The position numbers and the translations under genes are program-made. Shown here piece by piece: positions 1 to 6,410 of a stretch of 9,217 nt of DNA. A model generated the notes under the pieces. It made no database searches and was not told where the DNA came from. It saw only the letters and a list, made by a program, of their open reading frames with translations. Origin of the DNA: CAVXYC01 sp046154735 (GTDB lineage: Bacteria; Chloroflexota; UBA6077; JACCZL01); NCBI GenBank assembly GCA_046154735.1, contig JBJXFJ010000592.1:1-9217 (forward strand), read 5' to 3'. How positions within the stretch are numbered: the stretch's first letter is position 1; every line of letters starts with the position of its first letter.

Positions 1-431
1 TCACCCAGGCCGCCATTAGCGGCGGCACCACCACGAACTACGCGTATGATGGGGATGGCAAGCGGATGTGCAGCAGTACCCCGTGCACCACGCCGGAGTA
101 CGTGTACGACGTGAGCCGCGGGCTGCCCGTGCTCATCCAGGACACCAGCAAGCAGTACGTGTGGGGGCAAGGTCTGGCGTACAGCGTCAGTGGGTCCACC
201 ATCGCCGTGCATCATAGTGACGGACTGGGCTCCACCCGCGCGGTCACCACAGCGGCCGGACACGTCGATTCAAGCTATCTGACGGACGACTTCGGTGTCT
301 CTAAGCTGATCCGCGGAACGAGCCCGGCGCGGATGCAATACACCGGCGAGCCGCGGGATAGCGAGACGGGCTTCGTGTACCTGCGGGCACGGATGTACGA
401 TCCGACGGTGGGTCGGTTTCTGCAACGGGAC
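1..431 (+). repeat. RHS core repeat, copy 1 (3' part)
   Basis: This direct repeat matches 3072-3848 and 6423-7370 over its whole visible length. It starts mid-repeat at the window edge and homology stops just after GRFLQRD, where the tip-specific sequence begins. Confidence 0.85.
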
Positions 432-971
432 ATCACTTTTGGCTCCCGCCGGCAGAGCCAAACACTAAACCGGTACTCATACGCGTTTCAAAACCCGTGT
501 CTGCGAACTGACCCAAGTGGAAAGTACCCGAAGGCCTTGCGAGAAGGCTGCACTCCAGGCGAAGTCCCAGAAGTACCGGACTATGTCGACCGAGAGGGTA
601 CAATCGGCAAGTTAAAGGAGGAAGCCCGAGCTGTTCGTTTCGCCTCTTTCTCCGCCGCAGACCCCGATGCGTACTTAGTATCCTGGCTGGTTTCACGATT
701 CCGCCCAGGTGGCACCTGGGATGTGAAAAAGGATTGGGGCGATGAATACCAAGACATGGGAAACTTCTTGTACGGAATGGCCGCGGCAATGGTCGGAATC
801 AATCTTCAGCTTGCTTTGGATGGAGCAGGAATCGTTCAACAGGCTAGCAATTGGATACGACACAACATCAAGAAAGAGGAGACACCGCCCACTGATGGCC
901 ATTATGGAGACTATCTGCGAGATGAGGAGTGCATAATACAAGGATTTACATTTGGATTAGCCGATCCGTAG
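1..971 (+). CDS. RHS core C-terminus with polymorphic toxin type 44 tip (5' partial)
   Basis: The frame is open from the window edge (first full codon at base 3), so the start lies upstream. Bases 3-431 encode the last YD repeats (YAYDGDGKRM, EYVYDV) and the RHS-associated core (DGLGSTRAVT, MQYTGEPRDSETGF, YLRARMYDP, GRFLQRD), ending at DPSG near 510-521. The tip after DPSG (522-971, ~150 residues) is less GC-rich than the core. Around 684-950 it carries PGGTWDVKK, then MGNFLYGMAAAMVGI, then a downstream DEECIIQGF, which I recognise as the pattern of bacterial toxin 44 (Ntox44, GNFxYG motif). In such proteins the RHS shell encapsulates and delivers the tip. Type 44 tips are regarded as predicted toxins, probably nucleases; that activity is family inference and cannot be seen here. 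No immunity ORF follows directly. Confidence 0.85.
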   Translation, partial: TQAAISGGTTTNYAYDGDGKRMCSSTPCTTPEYVYDVSRGLPVLIQDTSKQYVWGQGLAYSVSGSTIAVHHSDGLGSTRAVTTAAGHVDSSYLTDDFGVSKLIRGTSPARMQYTGEPRDSETGFVYLRARMYDPTVGRFLQRDITFGSRRQSQTLNRYSYAFQNPCLRTDPSGKYPKALREGCTPGEVPEVPDYVDREGTIGKLKEEARAVRFASFSAADPDAYLVSWLVSRFRPGGTWDVKKDWGDEYQDMGNFLYGMAAAMVGINLQLALDGAGIVQQASNWIRHNIKKEETPPTDGHYGDYLRDEECIIQGFTFGLADP

Positions 972-1571
972 AAAAACTACATATTCTCCTTCTGACGCCA
1001 TTCTGGTGCCTAGTTTCAGTCGCAAGGCATGACATATTTAATGATCTCACTTTGCACTCGTTTGAATTCTACTGAATGATAATCATAATCGACATAGAAT
1101 ACTAAAATGTTGAAGCGATATGATTGGCACGCATTCGTGAATTTCTCGACTGGAATAGACCTTTGAGATTGACCTCTATTAAGCAGCCATGATGTTTCAT
1201 ATTGAATACATTCATCATGTTATCATGATCTTTGTTCATGAGATAGTCAATAGTTGTCTTATGTGAATTCATAAGCCTGCGATAGTTTATGATGGTGATA
1301 AACATGTACAATGATTAATTAGATAATAAATCTCACGTTGTTTGATCGATTAATGCATCATGATCTATATACTTAACTCTAACCATCAAGTATATCGTAC
1401 TCAAAGCATTTCTAATATATAGATTAATATTGATCTACGACATTTCAGATCATTTGGCGCAATATAAGCCTGACGTAATTCTGTGTGTTATTGTATTTAC
1501 TATGCATATTGATATGCATTATGAATGCTGATTACATATTTACATATAGCTATGACGCAAGTTCATAAAAT
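972..1571. other. AT-rich island without a recognisable gene
   Basis: This 600-base stretch has only about one third G+C by eye (some 60-base lines are below 30%), against well over 60% in the RHS cores. Stops are frequent in all plus-strand frames. The only longer frame is a 69-codon one on the minus strand (1102-1311), which resembles nothing I know and could be chance. It contains several short palindromes such as ATCATGAT. Its position directly after a toxin tip is where an immunity gene would be expected, so it may be a decayed or displaced immunity region of foreign origin. That is inference. Confidence 0.6.
1502..1519. promoter_or_regulatory. Perfect 8-bp inverted repeat upstream of the 1572 ORF
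   Basis: ATGCATAT and ATATGCAT are perfect inverted arms separated by TG, ending about 50 bases before the GTG at 1572. A TTGATA hexamer lies across its centre (1509-1514). It could be an operator or promoter element, but palindromes arise easily in AT-rich DNA. Confidence 0.2.
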
Positions 1572-2009
1572 GTGTGTCATAACATTACGGTGATATATGA
1601 CGCTTCGACATTTCATATTGTATCCAATCGATACAGTTCTTGCTATCTCGCTGTGCTTTTTGTTACCGTAGCTTTTAGTATGCTGAATGAAACTACTACT
1701 CACAGTATTGAGTCTCCAGATGAAACTCGGAACATTCGCGCAGAAATAAGAGTCAGACGAGGTTCACCAAGTCCGACTCCAGTCATGGTGTATATAGTCG
1801 AGAGAATGTATGGTATAGTAATCGTTGAAAAAATGATCATTTACATTCCGGAAAACAGCGTTTCTACTTCTTTGACATGGGTTGATGATGATAGTCTAAT
1901 AGTTCGTTATGAATTCTGTGAGGAGGTGCCAGGACTCGTGTTCAAATGGAGAGGTGTGGATATTGCATATGAATACTCCTATCGCCGCGGTGTGTATTCA
2001 TGCCGATAG
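1572..2009 (+). CDS. Hypothetical membrane-anchored protein in the AT-rich island
   Basis: This is a 145-codon frame opening with GTG and no clear ribosome binding site; the first ATG in frame is at 1680. Residues ~22-37 (SSCYLAVLFVTVAFSML) form one hydrophobic segment, so the rest would lie outside the membrane. The remainder is beta-rich: it begins with ESPDETRNIRAEIRVRRG, and later has VEKMIIYIPENSVSTSLTWVDDDSLIV. This layout (one membrane anchor, then SPD..., then a short beta domain with W-x-D/N-D-D-x-L) is reminiscent of small DUF5412-type extracytoplasmic proteins, but the match is by eye only. Being the first sizeable gene downstream of the type 44 tip, it might be its immunity protein or an unrelated passenger. 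Low G+C and AT-rich codons set it apart from all neighbours. Confidence 0.4.
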   Translation: MCHNITVIYDASTFHIVSNRYSSCYLAVLFVTVAFSMLNETTTHSIESPDETRNIRAEIRVRRGSPSPTPVMVYIVERMYGIVIVEKMIIYIPENSVSTSLTWVDDDSLIVRYEFCEEVPGLVFKWRGVDIAYEYSYRRGVYSCR

Positions 2010-2034
2010 AATCCAGTCTACAGTGGTGTTCATG

Positions 2035-2972
2035 TTAGCTGGTCACCGTGGCATAGCCACAGTGTCAAAACCATCCGGTGGCATTCTGCGGGGTGATCGC
2101 GCGGAGCCCGGTGCAGGTCGCGTCGTACAGGGCCTCCTTCGTGCGTGTCTCGGCGGTGCGCAGAATGTTTCTCAGTTTCGAGCAGCCCTCCTCGATGTGG
2201 TTCAAGTCGAGCGAGGATGATGAGAGCTACCGCAGCTCCGCTCTGTTGGCTCGATCAGTTCTTGGACGCGTGTGCCATGGTGCCCGCTCCGGTTGTTCAT
2301 CGCAACCACGCGGTCGGGGCGCAGGTGCGGCACCAGCAGTGTTCGAGCCACAGTTTCGAATGCTCGGGCAGTGACCCCACCCTCGACGATGAGAGTTGGC
2401 CGTATGCCGTTTGACGAAGTCGCCGTGATCACCGTGTGATTTCTCCCGGCATTCCGTGGCGCCGATCCGTGGGCCCGCTCGCCCTTCGGGATTGGGGCTT
2501 AGAGCGGTGTGAACCCGAGATGGCTTCTGGTTTCTTCCACGAAGATCCACCGGCCGAGATCGACAGTGGCGGTGGCCACGCGCCTGGCGGCGCGCACAGA
2601 TTTGTCCCGCTCGAACGCGCTCAGCGACTTTTGTTTGGGTCCAGCCGATGATCTCGGCGTTAGCCCGATTCATGGTTGCGGGGCTCACGGCCGGACCGTG
2701 CTGCTCGGCGACCGTGCGACAGTGCTCCGCGAGGGTGGCATCGGACCACGCCTCAAGGTGGGGCAAGAGCTGGTCCCGGAGCGCCGCCTGCTTCACTGAG
2801 GGGGGCCCGGCCGGGGCGACGGTGTGAGATTGCCCGACGTTCGCCAGCGACGGAGTCACCGGGAAATCGTGGGAATCGAAACCTGGAATTGTTCGGCGAC
2901 CCGCGCCAAGGGCTGTCCTCGCCCCGGGGCGGCTGCCACCCGCTCAGGCAAGTCCACGGAGTAGGCCTTGAT
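2035..2972 (-). pseudogene. Degenerate IS630-family transposase
   Basis: Reading the minus strand from 2972, the helix-turn-helix start of an IS630 transposase is visible (KAYSVDLPERV, then FQVSIPTISR; the expected ATG reads ATC). Next come RDQLLPHLEAWSDATLAEHC, RWIFVEETRSHLG, GGVTARAFET, VVAMNNRSGHH, LDLNHIEEGCSKLR and HCGY before TAA at 2035-2037. The order and spacing match the family, but the frame is broken several times: a TGA after the HTH, TAA after FTPL, a TAG before LDLNHIEE and a TGA in WF*HCGY. Two of the three catalytic acids are changed (DET to EET, DN to NN); only the last E survives. It is therefore inactive. I could not identify terminal inverted repeats. Its upstream side ends ~100 bases from the broken 5' end of cassette 2, which suggests it or a later deletion truncated that cassette. 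Confidence 0.85.
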
Positions 2973-3071
2973 GGATTGACGATACAGAGTGATCCACTCA
3001 CCTGCAAGTCGCTTTTGGATGGTAAGTGCGTCGACCTCGCCTGTCGTCCAGGCCAGATTCTTCGTGTCCGC

Positions 3072-3848
3072 GATGGCGCTATCCAGCCGTCCGGCACTTG
3101 TACGGCCACCCTCGCGGCCATTGGCCAGGCGGACCAATCGGTGAACATCACCCTGATCCGACAGGCCAGCGCTACCTACAGCTACGATACGCTCTCCCAC
3201 TTGATCCAGGCGACGAACTCCTGGGCTGAGACCTCCTACACCTACGAACCGGTGGGCAACCGCCTCACCTCGGTCATCGCCGGCGCCAGCAGCAGCTACA
3301 CCTCTGACAAAGTGGACCGCCTCACCGCGGTCGGCGGCACCACCTACACCAACGATGCCAACGGCAACCGCACCGGCCGTGGTGCTGACACGTTCACCTA
3401 TGATCTCGCCAACCGCCTCACCCAGGCCGCCATCAGCGGCGGCAGCACCACGAACCACGCGTACGATGGCGATGGCAAGCGCATGTGCAGCAGCACCCCG
3501 TGCACCACGCCGGAGTACGTGTACGACGTGAACCGCGGCCTCCCCGTGCTCATCCAGGACACCAGCAAGCAGTACGTCTGGGGCCTGGGATTGACGTACA
3601 CCGTCAGCGGATCTGCCATTGCCGTGCATCACAATGACGGACTGGGCTCCACGCGGGCCGTAACGACTGCCGCAGGCCAGGTGGAGTCCACCTATCTCAC
3701 GGATGACTTCGGGGGTTCCAAGTTGGTCCGAGGGATCAACCCGGCGCGGATGCAGTACACGGGCGAGCCGCGCGATGGTGAGACGGGGTTCGTTTACCTG
3801 CGGGCGCGGATGTACGACCCGCTGGTGGGGCGGTTCTTGCAGCGGGAC
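3072..3848 (+). repeat. RHS core repeat, copy 2
   Basis: This is a direct repeat of 6423-7370, lacking roughly the first 170 bases. The stretch 3252-3376 differs from 6774-6898 at only two positions over 125 bases, while flanking parts diverge more. Confidence 0.85.
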
Positions 3849-4400
3849 CCGTACCGGGGGTTACTGAGATCCCCCATCACCCTGAACGGCTTCACCTATG
3901 TTGGGCAGAATCCGACCAATCTCCGCGATCCGTCCGGCTACATCGCCGTGTCGGGCGAGATGGTCAAGGGCGGCGTCCTGACGGAGCATGGCATGATGTA
4001 TCGTCCACCGGATCCGGCGCAGTGCGCGCGCGACGCGGACGAGGGGCATTGGGGGAAGCTGCTGGAGATTGGCTGCATGGTGATCCATGCCATCGTGCAG
4101 CCACCCGTCATGGTCGGGCCCGGCGGGGGCGTCACGGTGGGGCCACCGACCATTGTCGGAATTAAGCCACCAAGAGATGACAATGGCGGCGAGCGCAGCA
4201 GGCTCAAGAACCGAGATCAGAGACGCGCGGAACAAAGTTTCATTGATCGGGCCACTCGGTTGCTCACGAAAGAACAGCGTCGGAGACTTCACGATGAAAT
4301 TACGCAACAGGATCTGGCCGAAGTGGATATCGTTCACATGATCAAGAGCTTGTTCGGAGAGGAGAAAGTGCCGATTGATCTCAGACACCTCCTGGACTGA
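3072..4400 (+). CDS. RHS tip cassette 2: truncated Ig domain, YD repeats, core, LHDEI-tail tip
   Basis: RHS similarity begins at IQPSGTCTATLA, the second half of the FlgD-type Ig domain seen whole in cassette 3. The frame stays open upstream to a TTG at 2676, but that part is antisense to the transposase remnant and is not RHS, so the 5' end is lost. GTG 3141 is the first in-frame start inside the homologous part. YD repeats (YSYDTL, YTYEPVGNRL, YDLANRL) lead to DGLGSTRAVT, YLRARMYDP, GRFLQRD and DPSG (3927-3938). The ~154-residue tip has a Gly/Pro-rich linker (PPVMVGPGGGVTVGPP), then a charged helical tail with LTKEQRRRLHDEITQQDL. That L-x-x-x-QR-x-x-LH-D-x-I pattern recurs at the ends of polymorphic toxins as I know them, but no catalytic domain is evident. 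The last 26 bases overlap the next gene. Confidence 0.75.
   Translation, partial: DGAIQPSGTCTATLAAIGQADQSVNITLIRQASATYSYDTLSHLIQATNSWAETSYTYEPVGNRLTSVIAGASSSYTSDKVDRLTAVGGTTYTNDANGNRTGRGADTFTYDLANRLTQAAISGGSTTNHAYDGDGKRMCSSTPCTTPEYVYDVNRGLPVLIQDTSKQYVWGLGLTYTVSGSAIAVHHNDGLGSTRAVTTAAGQVESTYLTDDFGGSKLVRGINPARMQYTGEPRDGETGFVYLRARMYDPLVGRFLQRDPYRGLLRSPITLNGFTYVGQNPTNLRDPSGYIAVSGEMVKGGVLTEHGMMYRPPDPAQCARDADEGHWGKLLEIGCMVIHAIVQPPVMVGPGGGVTVGPPTIVGIKPPRDDNGGERSRLKNRDQRRAEQSFIDRATRLLTKEQRRRLHDEITQQDLAEVDIVHMIKSLFGEEKVPIDLRHLLD
4361..4364 (+). promoter_or_regulatory. Ribosome binding site for the 4375 gene
   Basis: GGAG, inside the purine run GGAGAGGAGAAAG, lies 10 bases before the TTG at 4375 and within the coding end of cassette 2. 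It supports TTG as the start and suggests translational coupling of toxin and immunity gene. Confidence 0.5.
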
Positions 4401-4938
4401 CTTAGTCGGTCTCCCGACTTCGCAGTGGGTAAAAGCTGCGACATCCAAGCTGATCGGACTCCCCATTTCATCGACAGGTTCGGCTGCCGATCTCCAGTGG
4501 TTCCATTTTGGCACGCTCAAAGAGACCGTGTCCGAGTCAGGGAAACCTCGCCGGCTCGGCGATTTTGCTCTCCATGTGCAGTGTCCATGGAGAATCTCCT
4601 GGAAGGGTCGAATTGTGGCTGGGTATCAGGATCGGTATCTTGCGGAGGGAATCCACGAGCGCAGCGAGGTACCTGGTGTGGAAGAACTAGCTAGGATCGG
4701 AGCGGGGATGGGAGGAGTGCACGTGAAGGCGCTCCTCGAATCCTCCGCCCGGCCGCCATTCCATGTGACCAGTGTTCAGTTCGATCGCTGGGGCGGACTG
4801 CGAGTGGTGGCTTCGGGCAAATTGCGTATTGATGTGTTCCCGGCCACCTCGGTCAAGATGGAGCTTTGGCGGCTCTTCGAGCCAGGACATGAGACAGCGC
4901 ATTTCGTGATGCACTCATCAGGAGCTTCGTGGGAGTAA
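4375..4938 (+). CDS. Probable immunity protein for cassette 2
   Basis: A 187-residue soluble protein without signal peptide or membrane segment. It starts with TTG, overlaps the upstream tip by 26 bases and has a good GGAG site, the usual arrangement for an immunity gene. Visible landmarks are LGDFALHVQCPWRISWKGRI then VAGYQDRY in the first half, GGLRVVASGKLRIDVFP in the second, and MELWRLFEPG...HFVMHSSGASWE at the end. This order (CxWRI with G-x-x-D, a GGLR-x-x-x-x-G-x-L-x-x-F/V-x-P strand pair, E-x-WRLF-x-PG, HFV) is one I associate with small uncharacterised proteins common in Actinobacteria and other polymorphic-toxin carriers; I cannot give a family number. Neutralisation of the cassette 2 tip is inferred from position only. 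Confidence 0.7.
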   Translation: MISDTSWTDLVGLPTSQWVKAATSKLIGLPISSTGSAADLQWFHFGTLKETVSESGKPRRLGDFALHVQCPWRISWKGRIVAGYQDRYLAEGIHERSEVPGVEELARIGAGMGGVHVKALLESSARPPFHVTSVQFDRWGGLRVVASGKLRIDVFPATSVKMELWRLFEPGHETAHFVMHSSGASWE

Positions 4939-5387
4939 ACCAGTCGGCGTAAGTCTTGTCCCTGCGGAGCGACCTCATGATTCGGCGGATGGATGGAGTC
5001 CCAGTCTGATTCGTGTCCCAGGTCCACGGGAGGGGCTCGGTTCGGCTGGATCTTCTACAGATCGCTTTGCGGGCTGATGGTCCGTGACCACGCGAGACCA
5101 CCTGTGCAAATCTGGAGTGCGGTCGTCTACCTGACTGATGCGGAACTGACAGTGTGACTTCCCACGGCGCCGCTCATTCAGTGACTTGGTTATTGCCGGC
5201 AATCCGCACAGTGGTCGAGCCTCGGGCCAGGGTGTCGCCAACTTCTTCGGATGGCGCTCAGTGCGATCCAGCCTCACGCGGACGTGACATCAGGCGGGGC
5301 GGCTCTCTGTGGTACGTTGCCACCTATGCTCAGTTCCTGGTCCGCTGCGCCGAGCCGAGCGTGGCACCGCGATTCTTGTCGGACCAG
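4939..5387. other. GC-rich stretch with no identifiable gene
   Basis: About 450 bases lie between the immunity gene of cassette 2 and the toxin remnant that follows. Frames on both strands are short and none resembles RHS core, transposase or immunity sequence. Because it precedes a toxin tail that has lost its RHS core, it is probably scrambled remnant sequence from a lost cassette. Confidence 0.5.
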
Positions 5388-5548
5388 TAGGATCGCGTGA
5401 GACTGCCTCCTTCGCACTTGCGACCGGCCTTGACGCTTTTCTCTCGAATCTCACTGGAGAGTCCTCCAGGTCGGTATGCCAACGTATCGCAGCGGCGATT
5501 GAAGAGAAGCTCACGGAGCTTATAGTCGCCATTGGGCAGAAACAATAG
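5388..5548 (+). pseudogene. C-terminal remnant of a toxin tip paralogous to cassette 3
   Basis: The last ~50 codons of a plus-strand frame (open from GTG 5309) read ...AFLSNLTGESSRSV...EEKLTELIVAIGQKQ and stop at 5546-5548. Cassette 3 ends with the comparable ISSVSGESYTSV...FRKLADLQAIGGE. Agreement is modest (G-E-S-x-x-S-V, K-L-x-x-L, A-I-G) but falls in the same order with nearly the same spacing. Each is followed, 53 or 64 bases later, by a member of the same immunity-like family. No RHS core or upstream tip domain precedes it, so it is read as the 3' scar of a lost cassette. Chance similarity remains possible. Confidence 0.5.
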
Positions 5549-5601
5549 GTACAGGGTTGCCAATACACGAGGCTCACGTTTCCCTGATGTGATACACAGC
5601 G

Positions 5602-6369
5602 ATGGCGTCTAGAAAGGCGTTTGTCAATCCACCACCAAGTTGGTCTCCCGGAGATGGACGGGAGTTTTATCTCCGGGATGATCAAATCATGATCGAGATG
5701 ACTCCCGAACAGGTGATGCGAGCCGCGCACGTCGTCGCAAGTGCTGTCGCGCAATGGGGCGATCGATTCGAGGCGTATGAGCTCGGGCGGCGAGATGGGG
5801 CGCACTCGGGCCCACTTCGCGGGAGTCCTGCGGCTCGGGAGCGGACCGTCAACCAGGTTTGGGAATGGCTGACCTCGCTTTCTGATCAACCGTGGTTGCT
5901 TGCATTTAATATCTATCTGGGGAACGACATTCTGCTCGATCAGTATGACGGAATGCCTGGGATACTGGTGCTCACCCGGGAGAAATTCGCCCTGGTCCAG
6001 ACGGCCCTGCAGTCTCAAGGCTTTTCGGCCGACTGTTACTATCCAGCCAGCGAACAATATCAGGTGATCGAGCCGCAACAGCGTCACGGCGGCATCGTGC
6101 TCGTGGAGGAACGGTACACGCCCGCTCAGTGGGCTCGACGTGATGAGCCAATGGTGCCGCTGATCGTGCCGACAGATTTGGAGCGACGGCGCAGGTTCAT
6201 TGAGGAGACGTAGGGCTACCTGGAGCACGTTTTGCGCCGAATGCTGGAATTGAGGGAACCGGGGCGGCCTCGGGCGGAGGATGATCTCACCAGCGTCGTG
6301 GCCCTACACGGGCAGATCATGCAAGTGCTCCAAAGAGAGCATGCGAAAGAGAACGAGGGCCTCGCCTAG
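5602..6369 (+). pseudogene. Immunity-like protein, copy A, interrupted by a nonsense codon
   Basis: ATG at 5602 opens a frame that stops at TAG 6211-6213 after 203 residues. Past that stop the same frame continues (GYLEHVLRRMLELREPGRP...) to TAG at 6367-6369, giving 255 codons in all against 249 in the intact paralogue at 8023-8772. Paralogy is clear by eye, around 40% identity. Shared landmarks are VNPPPS near residue 8, GRE-x-x-L, WGDR, SG-x-L-x-GS, DQ-x-DG-x-PG, YYPAS-x-Q, GG-x-VLVE-x-RYTP-x-QWARR, and the L-x-EL-x-EPGR tail that lies beyond the stop. There is no signal peptide or membrane segment. I do not recognise the family. The truncated protein may keep some function, as only the helical tail is lost. 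The TAG could also be a sequencing error. Confidence 0.7.
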
Positions 6370-6410
6370 GAGCGGAGAATTCTGAAATCGGTGATGCCTT
6401 TGACGGCCTG

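Noticed and set aside
1102..1311. 69-codon minus-strand frame in the AT-rich island
   Set aside because: No recognised motif and no convincing ribosome site; expected by chance or decay in such sequence.
1000..1570. CRISPR-like or satellite repeats in the AT-rich island
   Set aside because: Short palindromes recur but there is no regular repeat-spacer spacing or conserved unit.
2676..3071. 5' extension of the cassette 2 frame to TTG 2676
   Set aside because: It is antisense to recognisable transposase sequence and has no RHS similarity, so it is treated as fortuitous open frame.
2856..3632. Long minus-strand frame of 258 codons across the RHS core
   Set aside because: Its Ala/Gly/Val/Arg-rich product is the antisense shadow of a GC-rich YD-repeat gene. 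The same shadow recurs at 6366-7154 and 8666-9184. Only its final ~40 codons are meaningful, as the start of the transposase remnant.
5154..5390. 78-codon plus-strand frame before the toxin remnant
   Set aside because: Product resembles nothing and is in a different frame from the remnant tail.
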